A DNA stretch of 64,000 nucleotides from Kineothrix alysoides (GCF_000732725.1 NZ_JPNB01000002.1:310001-374000), one strand, 5' to 3'; numbered from the stretch's first letter, positions 52,040 to 61,782 are shown. Translations and numbers: made by a program. Notes: a model not told the origin generated them from the sequence alone.

Positions 52040-52068
52040 AAAATACAATAGTTTTATTATTTTGTCAA
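52040..52068 (-). promoter_or_regulatory. metK promoter
   Basis: TTGACA (52063-52068) and TATTTT (52040-52045) with a 17-base spacer on the minus strand, just upstream of the riboswitch. Confidence 0.75.
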
Positions 52069-52174
52069 TGTATTTTATTGACAATATTCGTCAAAAATCC
52101 TATAATTCTTATAACATTCGTTAAATTATAATAAATGTTATCGGGGTAAAATATTATATTTCGGAGGGAGAAAC

Positions 52175-53251
52175 ATGAGGAGAGTAAACACATCGGCGCT
52201 AATACCGGGTATGGTAACGGGTGAGGATGTCTTCAACTACAACAATCACCTAATTCTGCCGAAGGGGTTGATTCTGACAGATAAAGCGATTACAAAGTTA
52301 GAATTCTACTCCATCATCAATGTGAGGATTGAGGACGAGGTCATAGAGACCCCGGAGACTCAGGTCAAAGAGGACACCTCCTATTCAGAGCGCCTGAAGC
52401 TATCTCCTGAATTCCAGCATTTTCAAGAGGACTTCACAAAAGAAACAGAGCATTTTAAGGATGTCATAGATAATTTCGTAGGTGATAGCGGCGAGCTGGA
52501 TGCAGACCAGTTGGTGGAACACGCTTTATCTTTGCTTTCTTCTGAGAATAAATATGTCAACGTATTCGATATGCTTCACAGCATGCGTCAGTTAGACGAC
52601 GCAACCTATGTACACTGCATGAACGTAGGTTTGATTTGTAATATTTTTGCCCATTGGCTGCGTATGGACGAAGAAGAAATCCGGACCGCTACGCTAAGCG
52701 GTCTTTTACACGATATCGGCAAAATTAAAATGCCGGAAAAAATTCTCAAGAAGCCCGGAAAGCTTACCGCCTGGGAGTTTGGTGTAGTTAAGACGCATCC
52801 CAAAGAATCCTACAAAATGCTGGAAAATCATCCGCTAAATATCCATATTAAGAACGCTGCATTAATGCATCACGAGCGCTGTGACGGTTCAGGCTATCCT
52901 TTGGGACTTACCTCCGACAGCATCGATCCTTACGCCAAAATGGTAGCTATTGCCGACGTATACGATGCTATGACAAGCGCCCGGGTTTACCGCGGTCCGC
53001 TGTGTCCCTTTAAAGTAATCGAGACCTTCGAGAACGAGGGATTCCAAAAGTACGACTCGAAATACATTCTCCCATTCCTGGAAAATATCGTGGACACTTA
53101 TCTTTTGCATGACGTCCGGCTTACTAACGGAGAATCGGGAAAAATTGTATATATCAATCCGCATAAGCTGTCCAAACCCACCATTAAGGTCGGAGATAAA
53201 TATATTAACCTTTCGCAAGAGCCGCATTTATTTATCGATGCGATATTATAG
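52175..53251 (+). CDS. HD-GYP domain protein, c-di-GMP phosphodiesterase
   Basis: This 358-residue protein degrades cyclic di-GMP. It has an N-terminal regulatory region without a clear receiver or PAS motif (about 1-125), then an HD domain: HCMNVG, LLHDIGK (His179, Asp180), MPEKILKKPGKLTAWE, and the GYP motif HHERCDGSGYP (232-242), followed by IADVYDAMTSARVYR. All metal-binding residues appear intact. It is transcribed divergently from metK and has GGAGGG before the ATG. A short C-terminal beta-like tail (IVYINPHKLSKPTIKVGDKY) resembles a PilZ-like appendix. Confidence 0.92.
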   Translation: MRRVNTSALIPGMVTGEDVFNYNNHLILPKGLILTDKAITKLEFYSIINVRIEDEVIETPETQVKEDTSYSERLKLSPEFQHFQEDFTKETEHFKDVIDNFVGDSGELDADQLVEHALSLLSSENKYVNVFDMLHSMRQLDDATYVHCMNVGLICNIFAHWLRMDEEEIRTATLSGLLHDIGKIKMPEKILKKPGKLTAWEFGVVKTHPKESYKMLENHPLNIHIKNAALMHHERCDGSGYPLGLTSDSIDPYAKMVAIADVYDAMTSARVYRGPLCPFKVIETFENEGFQKYDSKYILPFLENIVDTYLLHDVRLTNGESGKIVYINPHKLSKPTIKVGDKYINLSQEPHLFIDAIL

Positions 53252-53270
53252 AAAACAAGTGACAACGCCT

Positions 53271-53309
53271 AAAAAGACACAGAAGCATTCCTGCTCATGT
53301 GTCTTTTTT
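53271..53309. terminator. Bidirectional terminator between HD-GYP and murA
   Basis: AAAAAGACACA and TGTGTCTTTTTT (11-base stem, 16-base loop) lie between convergent stops. Confidence 0.9.
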
Positions 53310-53340
53310 ATCGTTTTATCATTTCCTCCGCCTGATGGCC

Positions 53341-54633
53341 TCAGCCTACTTTCAGTTTGAACTTCTGCAATTCGCGCTCCGTATTCACCTTATCTATCTG
53401 AGCGCCGAGAGCCTTAAGTTTCAAATGAAAATCCTCATATCCCCGTTCAATGAATCTAATATCGTCCACCACGGTAACTCCTTCCGCCGCAAGCCCTGCC
53501 AGCACAAGTGACGCACCTGCACGCAAGTCCGGAGCAGAGATGCTCGCTCCTGTGTAGCGCTCTACACCATCGATAATGGCAGTATTGCCTTCCACCTTGA
53601 TATTCGCTCCCATTCTGGTAAGTTCATCCACATATTTAAAACGATTTTCAAATATGCTCTCCGTTACGATGCTCGTCCCTGCGGAAAGTCCAAGAGCAAC
53701 TACAATCTGAGGCTGCATATCCGTAGGAAATCCGGGATAAGGAAGGGTCTTCACATGGGTATGGGTCAATGCCTTTGCAGATACTACTCGCACCGCATCG
53801 TCCGATTCCTCCACCTCACAGCCGATTTCCAACAACTTAGAGCTGATAGATTCCAAATGCTTCGGGATGACATTCTTCACAGTAACATCCCCTCTGGTAA
53901 CCGCCGCTGCGAACATAAACGTTCCTGCCTCTATCTGATCCGGAATAATGGTATATTCGCTGCCATGAAGCTTCGGAACTCCTTTAATTCGTATCACATC
54001 GGTACCGGCACCCTTGACGTCAGCTCCCATACTATTCAAAAAGTTCGCCAAGTCGACCACATGTGGTTCCTTCGCAGCATTCTCAATCGTCGTCTTTCCT
54101 TCCGCCATAACGGCCGCCATCATAACATTAATCGTAGCGCCCACTGAAACCACGTCCAAATAAATGTTGCTTCCGCGAAGATCTTCCGCATCGGTAATAA
54201 TGAGGCCGTGCTCAATCCTGACATCGGCGCCCAGAGCGCGAAAGCCTTTGATATGCTGGTCTATCGGCCTTAAACCGATATTGCAGCCGCCCGGCAGCGC
54301 CACCTCCGCCTTTTTATATTTTCCAAGCAAGGCTCCCAGCAAATAGTAGGAAGCCCTGATTTTTTTAATAAAATCATCCTCGATAACAAGATTGTGAATG
54401 TGGGATGCATTTATTTTTACCGTATGTCTGTCTATTCTGTTTACAATGACTCCGATACTTTCCATCGCCTGAATCAGCACATTCGTATCACGAACGTCAG
54501 GCACATTTTCTATTACTACAGTCTCGTCCGTCATAATAGCTGCCGCCAAAATAGCAAGCGCCGCATTCTTAGCACCGCCTATTTCCACTTCGCCCACTAA
54601 CGGATTTCCACCCTTTATTGCATACTGTTCCAT
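53341..54633 (-). CDS. murA: UDP-N-acetylglucosamine 1-carboxyvinyltransferase
   Basis: This 430-residue enzyme does the first committed step of peptidoglycan synthesis with PEP. The fosfomycin-target cysteine is Cys117 in LPGGCNIGLRPID. Other motifs are GGAKNAALAILAA, LGADVRIEHG and GFPTDMQPQIVVALGL. Cys rather than Asp at the target site predicts fosfomycin sensitivity in this protein. Confidence 0.97.
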   Translation of the reverse strand: MEQYAIKGGNPLVGEVEIGGAKNAALAILAAAIMTDETVVIENVPDVRDTNVLIQAMESIGVIVNRIDRHTVKINASHIHNLVIEDDFIKKIRASYYLLGALLGKYKKAEVALPGGCNIGLRPIDQHIKGFRALGADVRIEHGLIITDAEDLRGSNIYLDVVSVGATINVMMAAVMAEGKTTIENAAKEPHVVDLANFLNSMGADVKGAGTDVIRIKGVPKLHGSEYTIIPDQIEAGTFMFAAAVTRGDVTVKNVIPKHLESISSKLLEIGCEVEESDDAVRVVSAKALTHTHVKTLPYPGFPTDMQPQIVVALGLSAGTSIVTESIFENRFKYVDELTRMGANIKVEGNTAIIDGVERYTGASISAPDLRAGASLVLAGLAAEGVTVVDDIRFIERGYEDFHLKLKALGAQIDKVNTERELQKFKLKVG

Positions 54634-54766
54634 GGTGTACCCTCTATTTAATCCCTAATTTCTATTTAAAACTTCGCCGCACCTGCTTAGGGCAGCAAAA
54701 GTTAACCATCAATCTTATCTTTATGATTATACCATAAATTGCCCATTTGTAAATGGTGCATTATTT

Positions 54767-56359
54767 TTAATTCAGATACTTCAAAGGGTTCACCTGACTG
54801 CCGCCAATCAATATCTCAAAATGAACATGAGGCCCTGAGCTGACTCCTGTATTGCCGCTAAGGGCAATCTTCTGTCCCTGCGATACCGTCTGTCCTACAG
54901 AAACGAGAACTTTACTCAAGTGTCCATATCTGGTCTGCCTTCCATCCGCATGATTGATATACACCACATACCCGTAACCGCTTCCCCATCCAGCCTTCGC
55001 AACCGTTCCCGCGGAGGAGGCCATAACTGCGGTTCCTACCGGAGTCGCCCAGTCTATCCCCTTATGATAGGTGCTAGCTCCCTTGGTCGGTCTGCTTCTG
55101 GCTCCGAAGCCGGAGGAAAGACGTCCGCCGGAAATCGGTTTGATATAAGTAGGAGGTATCTTCGTTCCTCGTTCCACGATTTTGGGTATCGCCTGATAGG
55201 TAACCTCTTCCTTTACGATTTCCCTGGCCGTCTCCGCATTGTTTCTGTAGGAAACAAGCGCCACCACCTTTCGGTGTCCCGCCGACGGCTCCTGCTTGGT
55301 CACGCTCTCCGTAGTATACCAGTTGTCGTTATCCACGTATATTATCTCCGCTTCGTAATCCTCTTCATAGTACACCTCCTCCTGTCGTTCTACCGACAAT
55401 TCCGGCTCCGGCACCGTTACGATGATTTCATCTCCTACCCGGATGGTAGAGGTCTCGCTTTCGATCGTATCGTTCATCTCGATGAGCTTCTCTATCGTCA
55501 GATTATTTTCCGACGCGATTTTCGACAAAGTGTCTCCCGATACTACTTCATATATCTGATTCTTCTCCTGATCCTTGGTAACCTCTTCGATGGCCTGCTC
55601 AAGAGGCATCAATTCATCCTCTGAAAGATAGGATTCCACCACCTCCACCGAATCCGCGAACTCTAACGACATAAGCCCCAGCTCATAATCGGAAAAATCC
55701 TTCTCACCCGCAGGTTCTACCGCATCGAAGATTTCATCCAGCCTTTCATAAATTCCAACGGAGGCAAGTACCTCCTGCTCCGCCTTTTCCTCCTGCTGCT
55801 GTTCCTTGGAAACCACACTGGTAGTCAAAACATTCAGTTCCCTCGAACAATCCAGTATGAGATCCACATAATACTGATCTTCAGAATCATATTTATCGAT
55901 AGAAGCTTGCAATAGCTGCAGTACCTCTTCTTTGCTGGCAAGGTTGACAGTATATTCGTTTATCTTTACCGTATAGGAACGGTGCAGCGTCTTTTTAATA
56001 TTGTTTCCCAGAACATGCTCCATATTATCCACAAGAACGGACTTATCATCGATATGTCCCCAGAGCACCTCTTCTCCCGAAAGCTCCAGATCGCTGTCAA
56101 TCAAAACCAGCTCTTCACCATCGCCTGCAAGCGCCTTTCTCGCCTCCTTCAAAGCTTCCTCCGCCACCGAGCGATCACCGACTTTTCCTACATCCGTTCC
56201 GTTCAAAAACACTGTAAACATATTATCTCCCGTACTTTCGATTTTAGTATAGGAGGGCATAAAAAATATGCTGGCAATAACAGCCAACACAGCTATTTTA
56301 ATGGAACGTATTTGTAATCTCTTATAATATTTCGTAATTTTTTTCATAGCGATAACCAT
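54767..56359 (-). CDS. M23 peptidase with LysM and G5 domains, membrane-anchored
   Basis: The 530-residue protein has one membrane helix near the start (IAVLAVIASIFFM, about 22-34) and a long extracellular region. A LysM domain contains YEVVSGDTLSKIASENNL, followed by WYTTESVTK and the G5-like VTYQAIPKIVERGTKIPP. It ends in the M23 zinc peptidase domain with YHKGIDWATPVGT and GPHVHFEI. The metal-binding His and Asp residues are present, so it should be an active peptidoglycan endopeptidase. An ATG at 56347 is an alternative start, four codons in. Confidence 0.92.
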   Translation of the reverse strand: MVIAMKKITKYYKRLQIRSIKIAVLAVIASIFFMPSYTKIESTGDNMFTVFLNGTDVGKVGDRSVAEEALKEARKALAGDGEELVLIDSDLELSGEEVLWGHIDDKSVLVDNMEHVLGNNIKKTLHRSYTVKINEYTVNLASKEEVLQLLQASIDKYDSEDQYYVDLILDCSRELNVLTTSVVSKEQQQEEKAEQEVLASVGIYERLDEIFDAVEPAGEKDFSDYELGLMSLEFADSVEVVESYLSEDELMPLEQAIEEVTKDQEKNQIYEVVSGDTLSKIASENNLTIEKLIEMNDTIESETSTIRVGDEIIVTVPEPELSVERQEEVYYEEDYEAEIIYVDNDNWYTTESVTKQEPSAGHRKVVALVSYRNNAETAREIVKEEVTYQAIPKIVERGTKIPPTYIKPISGGRLSSGFGARSRPTKGASTYHKGIDWATPVGTAVMASSAGTVAKAGWGSGYGYVVYINHADGRQTRYGHLSKVLVSVGQTVSQGQKIALSGNTGVSSGPHVHFEILIGGSQVNPLKYLN

Positions 56360-56559
56360 GACCCTTTCAAAATGCGTCGGCTTTGCGCTTTATATAAAAT
56401 TTATAACAAAGTATTTTCGTAATAAAATCGTAACATTTTTATTTTATCAGCATTTATTTTAGTTGTAAAGGAAATGTTAAATTATTGCTAATGTCAAAAT
56501 GTGAAAACAATGCTAAAATAGTTGTTGCAAGATACTAAAAAATTATGGGAGGCTCCGGC

Positions 56560-57792
56560 ATGAATAAGGAAAATAAAGAAAAAACTATCTTTCATATCGA
56601 TGTGAATTCTGCTTACCTTAGCTGGAGCGCCTTGAAAAAATTGGAAGAAGGAGATACACAGGACTTAAGGGAAATTCCCTCTATCATCGGAGGAGATATG
56701 GAACGCCGCCGGGGAGTCGTGTTAGCAAAATCAATACCGGCCAAGACTTACCATGTAAAGACCGGGGAGCCCATCGTAAGCGCGCTGCGAAAATGTCCCC
56801 ATCTTACAATCGCCCCGCCGGACCACGGACTTTACCACCGTAAATCTCAGGAACTTATGGCCTTCTTATACGATATCTGTCCTGACTTAGAGCAGGTCAG
56901 CGTGGACGAATGCTATATGGACTATACCCCCATAGCAGGCAAATATGCCTCTCCTGCGGAAGCCGCCTGCATCATAAAGGATCATGTTTACGAGAAATTC
57001 GGCTATACCGTAAATGTAGGAATATCCAACAGAAAGGTACTCGCAAAAATGGCCTCCGACTTCAAGAAGCCGAACCTGGTTCATACTCTGTATGCCGATG
57101 AAATCCAAGAAAAGCTTTGGCCCCTTCCAGTCTCTTCCTTATATATGTGCGGCCGCTCCAGCGCCGAAACACTGCGTAAGCTGGAGATCCTTACCATCGG
57201 TGATCTCGCCAGGGCGGATACCTTAATATTATCGGCCCATTTAAAAAGTCACGGCATCTTACTGTGGGAATATGCCAACGGAATCGACAGCTCTGTAGTA
57301 ATCTCAGAACAGATAAATGCAAAAGGTATCGGCAACTCCACCACATTAAGAGAAGACGTCAGTACAAAGGAAGAAGCCTGCAAAGTCCTTTTAAGCCTTT
57401 CCGAAACGGTAGCCGGCAGACTTAGGAAATCCGCACAGCTAGCCGGCATGGTGAGCACCGAGCTGAAATATAATACCTTCCAGAGCGTGTCCCACCAGAC
57501 CACTCTGCTCTCCCCAACTTGTACTACAGATGTTATTTACAAAACTGCCTGCTCTCTTTTTGACGAAATCTGGAACGGAACCCCCCTCCGGCTTCTGGGC
57601 ATAAGGACATCCAAACTGGTTTCCGACGAGGAACCTGTTCAATTAAGCCTGTTCGATATTCAGGAAGAGATATCGGGCGAATCAACTTCCAAAAAACAGG
57701 AAAAACTGGACATAGCGCTGGATTCCATCCGAAAGAAATTCGGACCGGATTCCGTTATAAGGGGAAGTCTTTTTCATGACGATAATTTATGA
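56560..57792 (+). CDS. dinB: DNA polymerase IV (Y family)
   Basis: The ATG at 56560 follows GGGAGG and gives 410 residues. The catalytic acids lie in HIDVNSAYLSW and SVDECYMDYT. The thumb and little-finger parts carry VGISNRKVLAKMASDFKKPN and GIGNSTTLREDV. A clamp-binding QLSLFD lies near residue 370. It would make short error-prone patches past lesions. It is monocistronic and convergent to the flavin reductase; no LexA box is evident. Confidence 0.93.
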   Translation: MNKENKEKTIFHIDVNSAYLSWSALKKLEEGDTQDLREIPSIIGGDMERRRGVVLAKSIPAKTYHVKTGEPIVSALRKCPHLTIAPPDHGLYHRKSQELMAFLYDICPDLEQVSVDECYMDYTPIAGKYASPAEAACIIKDHVYEKFGYTVNVGISNRKVLAKMASDFKKPNLVHTLYADEIQEKLWPLPVSSLYMCGRSSAETLRKLEILTIGDLARADTLILSAHLKSHGILLWEYANGIDSSVVISEQINAKGIGNSTTLREDVSTKEEACKVLLSLSETVAGRLRKSAQLAGMVSTELKYNTFQSVSHQTTLLSPTCTTDVIYKTACSLFDEIWNGTPLRLLGIRTSKLVSDEEPVQLSLFDIQEEISGESTSKKQEKLDIALDSIRKKFGPDSVIRGSLFHDDNL

Positions 57793-57817
57793 GCTCTTTT
57801 CTACTCACACAAAAGTA

Positions 57818-57853
57818 CCTTCGCGGCAACGTTCAAAGACGCGGCCGTGAAGG
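57818..57853 (+). terminator. Terminator of dinB
   Basis: CCTTCGCGGC and GCCGTGAAGG, one mismatch, followed by CTTTTTATTT on the plus strand. Confidence 0.9.
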
Positions 57854-57878
57854 CTTTTTATTTAATAGTAAAGTACCA

Positions 57879-58442
57879 TTACTTCTTTTTCACACTATAC
57901 CCAAAGGTCCCTATTTGCTTCCCAAGGGACATATAAGCGCCATGAGAATAAACAATAGGCAACGCCGCTTCGAAATGGAATTTATTCTTCTCATCCATAA
58001 ATTCCTCATCCGCATGCACAGCCACCACTTGCGCGATAAACATATCATGAGTGCCCAGCTTCTTGATTTCCTTCACCACACACTCAATATTCACCGGACT
58101 TTCCACCAGCAAAGGTGCCCTTACGACATCAGCAGGTGCTGCTGTCAGCCCCAGTTCTTTAAACTTATCTATGTTACTTCCACTTCTTACTCCGCAGTAA
58201 TCTGTAGCATAAGTCAACTTTTCCGTGGTCAGATTGATCACAAATTCTCCGGTCTCTTCTATCATATGATAGGAGTACCTCTCCGGCCGCACCGATATAG
58301 ATACCATTGGCGGATCGCTGCAAACAGTTCCTGCCCACGCTACCGTAAATATATTCTTCTCTCCGTTCTTATCCGCCACACTCACCATCACCACAGGAAG
58401 GGGATAAAGCATATTTCCCGGCTTCCAGCTCTGTTTTCCCAT
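57879..58442 (-). CDS. Flavin reductase-like protein (DIM6/NTAB family)
   Basis: From an ATG at 58442, with GGGGG upstream, the protein has 187 residues. It starts GNMLYPLPVVMVSVADK, and shows NIFTVAWAGTVCSDPPMVSIS and FVINLTTEKL, the FMN-binding split-barrel flavin reductase pattern. It could supply reduced flavin or reduce a small substrate. It starts one base after the coiled-coil gene ends, so the two are co-transcribed; that partner has no flavin link. Confidence 0.88.
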   Translation of the reverse strand: MGKQSWKPGNMLYPLPVVMVSVADKNGEKNIFTVAWAGTVCSDPPMVSISVRPERYSYHMIEETGEFVINLTTEKLTYATDYCGVRSGSNIDKFKELGLTAAPADVVRAPLLVESPVNIECVVKEIKKLGTHDMFIAQVVAVHADEEFMDEKNKFHFEAALPIVYSHGAYMSLGKQIGTFGYSVKKK

Positions 58443-58443
58443 A

Positions 58444-59058
58444 TTAGAAAACCCCCAGTATATGAGCAATCAAAAGTCCCATGTTGGCCAGTGAAACCAC
58501 AAGGGTAATGACTCCAATAGCCAAAGCACTCTTATCCATTTTCTTATTCGTATTAACAGCCTTCATCTCGCTATCCATAAGAACTTTCGTCTGCTTCTCC
58601 AGCTCCTCTACGACCACTGCTTGTACATTCCGGTATACTTTGACATTTTCTTTATGTACAAAATCGTCGGACTCTTTAAAAAGCTCCTCCAACTTCGCCA
58701 TATTCGCGGCTGCCGTCTCCTTTATCTCCGTTAATGATGTCTCCTCAGCAGCCTTCTCCTCTTCGCCCTTCGCAGCCTGAATCTTGGCAATGCATTCTTC
58801 CGTCAGCATTTTCAATCTAAGGCTGTTCTCATTGAAGAGCTTATTAAGCTGCTCTATACTATTCCCTAGCAGCTCCTTGATTTTCTGCTCATTCTCGATA
58901 TTTTTCAGATTCAGTTTCCGCATCTCCTTCATACAGGCATCGTATTCCTCTACCTGTGCCTCAAGCTTTTCTATCTGCGCGGCATCTGCAGCAGAGTTCG
59001 CGCGTATCGCCTCCTGCGAACTCAATTTTTGAGCTATTTTATCCATAAAATTGTCCAT
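58444..59058 (-). CDS. Coiled-coil membrane protein of unknown function
   Basis: The ATG at 59058 follows GGAGG and gives 204 residues. Residues 20-165 are a near-continuous charged helix (EKLEAQVEEYDACMKEMRK, KIKELLGNSIEQLNKLF). A C-terminal hydrophobic segment (ALAIGVITLVVSLANMGLLI) should anchor it in the membrane with the helix in the cytoplasm. No known domain. Such tail-anchored coiled-coil proteins can act as scaffolds. Confidence 0.7.
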   Translation of the reverse strand: MDNFMDKIAQKLSSQEAIRANSAADAAQIEKLEAQVEEYDACMKEMRKLNLKNIENEQKIKELLGNSIEQLNKLFNENSLRLKMLTEECIAKIQAAKGEEEKAAEETSLTEIKETAAANMAKLEELFKESDDFVHKENVKVYRNVQAVVVEELEKQTKVLMDSEMKAVNTNKKMDKSALAIGVITLVVSLANMGLLIAHILGVF

Positions 59059-59301
59059 CCATTTTCCTCCAAACATGGTCTGTTTACCGTTCCCCGACTG
59101 TTTTTTCTTCCCGTATTTTCTGCTTAATATCTTATCATTTTTCGTTTTTATTTACAACCGTTCCAAACTTTTTGTGCAATTTGTTATAATTTATTTGTAT
59201 ATCTTTTTTAGTTTTGTAAATATTAACGTTCTTTTTACATGTCGTTCATAGTTTGTTCATAAATAATTGCTATACTAATCACATAACAGACGAGAGAGAC
59301 C

Positions 59302-59370
59302 GTAATGTTTTTCATTACACATATAGATAAATTTTTTCATAATAGCCCAGATGCCGAAAGGTGTCTGGGC
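59302..59370 (+). ncRNA. Candidate structured RNA (hairpins with a GAAA tetraloop)
   Basis: On the plus strand GTAATG-TTTTT-CATTAC is followed by GCCCAGATGCC-GAAA-GGTGTCTGGGC (59345-59370). The second hairpin pairs completely with two GU pairs on the plus strand only; on the minus strand it is mismatched. This strand bias and the tetraloop argue for an expressed RNA. It fits no class I know, and there is no plus-strand gene downstream. Confidence 0.35.
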
Positions 59371-59415
59371 ACTCCTCATTTTAGGACAAACATAAATGAA
59401 GAACATGAACTTACA

Positions 59416-59443
59416 AAACGGCATAGCCGAAGCCACGCCGTTT
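59416..59443 (-). terminator. Terminator of the alarmone synthetase gene
   Basis: AAACGGC and GCCGTTT arms, with an inner C(TTCG)G tetraloop, followed by TTTTGT on the minus strand, 48 bases past the stop. Confidence 0.7.
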
Positions 59444-59491
59444 CATATAATACTTTCATATTTGATTTTTCTCGTTTTTCACGTTATGCAT

Positions 59492-60145
59492 TTAGCGCTC
59501 ATCACAATCATCTTCCTGGCTCAAGCTCTGTACCTTCTCATTGAGCAGAAGCATTCTTGCATCCAATTCGGAAACCATCTTGGCACATTCTATCAATTCA
59601 TCCTTAATGTTGACCGGCGCGTTTCCTTCGAACTTGTAATGAATCTTGTGCTCCAGACTGGCCCAGAAGTCCATGGCTACCGTACGTATCTGAATCTCGA
59701 CCTTCGTATCTACGATACGGTCTGAAAGATATACAGGAACAGTTACGAGCATATGGTAACTCTTGTACCCGCTGAGCTTCGGCGCAGTGATATAATCCTT
59801 CACCGAAATAATCTTAATATCGCTCTGGTGACTTATCATATCCGCTATCTCATAAATATCGGAAGTAAAGGAACAGATAACTCTTATTCCCGCAATATCG
59901 TTTACATACTTTACCATATTCTCAATAGTGGATTCATAGCCGTTCTTTTTCAGTTTCTTGACGATGCTCTCCGATGTCTTTATTCTGAATTTGATGTGCT
60001 CGATCGGATTGTATCTATGTACGTGCTGAAATTCATCGTTCAATATTTCCAGCTTAGTGGATATTTGTTTCAACGCCGAGTTGTAAATTAATATAACCTC
60101 TTTCCAATTATCCACATCGCTGTCTCGTTCTACTCTAAGTTCCAT
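59492..60145 (-). CDS. Small alarmone synthetase (RelQ/YjbM type)
   Basis: This 217-residue protein has only the RelA/SpoT synthetase domain: IKFRIKTSESIVKKLKKNG, NDIAGIRVICSF, GYKSYHMLVTVPV, and VEIQIRTVAMDFWASLEHK. No hydrolase domain, TGS or ACT domain exists, so it makes (p)ppGpp without degrading it. RelQ enzymes are often tetrameric and respond to wall stress. Confidence 0.93.
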   Translation of the reverse strand: MELRVERDSDVDNWKEVILIYNSALKQISTKLEILNDEFQHVHRYNPIEHIKFRIKTSESIVKKLKKNGYESTIENMVKYVNDIAGIRVICSFTSDIYEIADMISHQSDIKIISVKDYITAPKLSGYKSYHMLVTVPVYLSDRIVDTKVEIQIRTVAMDFWASLEHKIHYKFEGNAPVNIKDELIECAKMVSELDARMLLLNEKVQSLSQEDDCDER

Positions 60146-60690
60146 TTATTTTCCGCCTTACTTAATTTATCCTATTTCCATCTTGACAGGAAATATTTTA
60201 CCAAGAACATTATACCATATTTTTATCCAAATGTGCATATTTCACAAAAACTTTATTTTTTTTTAATCTTTATTGTATATTTATACTCGGTATTGTGTTC
60301 CTGCCTTTGACTCACACCATATATTCATATGCCGAAAAAAATGAAATATTCCTATTTCCTCCATTGTGGCATTGGCAATATTTCTGCTCTTTGTCTCGCC
60401 TACTTTCTTCCAATAATTACAAACGGTATAAATACACTTCTTAAAATAACTATCGACGTTATGGAACTGAGCCTCTTGTGCATTACCTGTTGCTTTTCTG
60501 CTTTTTTCTTTCACATAACCCCTGTTCACATTAACAGCTATTGGTATCACATATCAATCATAAAATTTCTGTAGCTACTGCCCTATTATTTTCCAATTCA
60601 CTTTTAACACAATGTTTCACTATATTTCTTCGCCAATAATATGATATTATAATTATCTACCATTACTCTTACGAAAGGAAGTTTTATAAC
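60146..60690. other. AT-rich gap, no supported gene
   Basis: Two overlapping open frames on opposite strands (60281-60550 minus, 60329-60574 plus) lack ribosome sites and protein-like composition. A TATTATAAT near the right end may be the -10 of the next gene. I see nothing else. Confidence 0.5.
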
Positions 60691-60957
60691 ATGTTTCGAC
60701 TATGGGCAAAAATATTCAAGGACAATAGACAACTGCGGGACACCGTCATATGCGATGACAGCCAAGACTCGAGGACGCATAAGATATTTCATGCGATGGA
60801 TGAAATCGTTTATCAGTTCGACTTAGGTAAACCTATCTGGCTGGATTCCACCGTTCAGGAATTCAAACGCCACGATAAAGTGCGATTCACTCAAGATAAT
60901 TTTATCGAAACTATCGATTTCGACTACCTTGAAATTCACGTAATAGAAGAGGATTAG
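60691..60957 (+). CDS. Small conserved protein of unknown function (88 residues)
   Basis: The protein starts MFRLWAKIFKDNRQLRDTVI and contains DSQDSRTHKIFHAMDEIVYQFDLGKPIWLD, split here as THKIFHAMDEI and PIWLD, ending in FDYLEIHVIEED. A good RBS, AAAGGAAG, precedes it. I recall near-identical small proteins across Lachnospiraceae, without a known function; this is unverified. No membrane helix or metal motif. It is probably a cytoplasmic, acidic-tailed protein. Confidence 0.7.
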   Translation: MFRLWAKIFKDNRQLRDTVICDDSQDSRTHKIFHAMDEIVYQFDLGKPIWLDSTVQEFKRHDKVRFTQDNFIETIDFDYLEIHVIEED

Positions 60958-61094
60958 TTTTTTTATTTTATCTGCATATTTTTATTGACATTCCACACAA
61001 TAAGTTGTAGTATCTAATCATGCTTTATGTAGTTTTCATTACTACATGTTACATTTTTAAACACCGCATCTTTTTGTGTGAGGAGGTAGATATA

Positions 61095-61745
61095 ATGCAA
61101 ATAACAATTCGTGAGCCGGGTAGCGCAATTACCCATTTTATTGGAATGATGATGGCGGTTTTTGCCGCTGTCCCTCTATTGATAAAAGCCGCTACAGCTT
61201 CGGGCAGTGCCGCTTTTACAGCAATGGCCGTATTTATGCTGAGCATGATTCTTCTATACGGGGCCAGCGCCACCTATCATTCGCTGACGGTGTCTGATAA
61301 GGTTTTGAGGATATTCCGCAAGATAGACCATATGATGATATTCGTGCTTATCGCAGGCTCCTATACCCCTGTATGCCTGATTGTACTTGGAGGTCCGCTC
61401 GGCTATACGCTGCTTGCAGTAGTATGGGGAATCGCCCTTTTCGGCATTCTCATTAAAGCACTGTGGATTACATGTCCGAAGTGGTTTTCTTCCACGATTT
61501 ACATCGCTATGGGCTGGGTTTGTCTCTGGGTATTCGGACCACTGTGGAACACTCTGCCTAAGAGTGCTTTCCTCTGGCTGCTGGCAGGAGGTGTCATCTA
61601 TACGGTGGGCGGCGTTATATACGCACTGAAGCTTCCCATTTTCAATGCGAAGCACGCATATTTCGGCTCACATGAGATTTTTCATTTGTTCGTTATGGGC
61701 GGGAGCATTTGTCATTTTATCTTTATGTATCGTTATGTTTTATAA
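61095..61745 (+). CDS. Hemolysin III family membrane protein (PAQR)
   Basis: The ATG at 61095 follows GAGGAGG and gives 216 residues with seven hydrophobic helices. PAQR zinc-binding residues are visible: SATYHSL in helix 2, KIDHMMIFVLIAGSYTP, and SHEIFHLFVMGGSICH in the last helix. Bacterial members are called hemolysin III, but lytic activity is not established; a lipid or ceramidase-like hydrolysis is known for relatives. Confidence 0.92.
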   Translation: MQITIREPGSAITHFIGMMMAVFAAVPLLIKAATASGSAAFTAMAVFMLSMILLYGASATYHSLTVSDKVLRIFRKIDHMMIFVLIAGSYTPVCLIVLGGPLGYTLLAVVWGIALFGILIKALWITCPKWFSSTIYIAMGWVCLWVFGPLWNTLPKSAFLWLLAGGVIYTVGGVIYALKLPIFNAKHAYFGSHEIFHLFVMGGSICHFIFMYRYVL

Positions 61746-61782
61746 AATGCTTTTCCATATACAATAATTGGGCCAAAAAAAC

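Noticed and set aside
54920-55624. Plus-strand frame of 234 codons
   Set aside because: Antisense shadow of the M23 peptidase gene.
59345-59370. Known riboswitch (c-di-GMP, guanidine, ZTP)
   Set aside because: Compared with remembered consensus sequences; none fits the stems and loops.
60281-60574. Two small frames on opposite strands
   Set aside because: No ribosome site, low-complexity, mutually overlapping; no domain.
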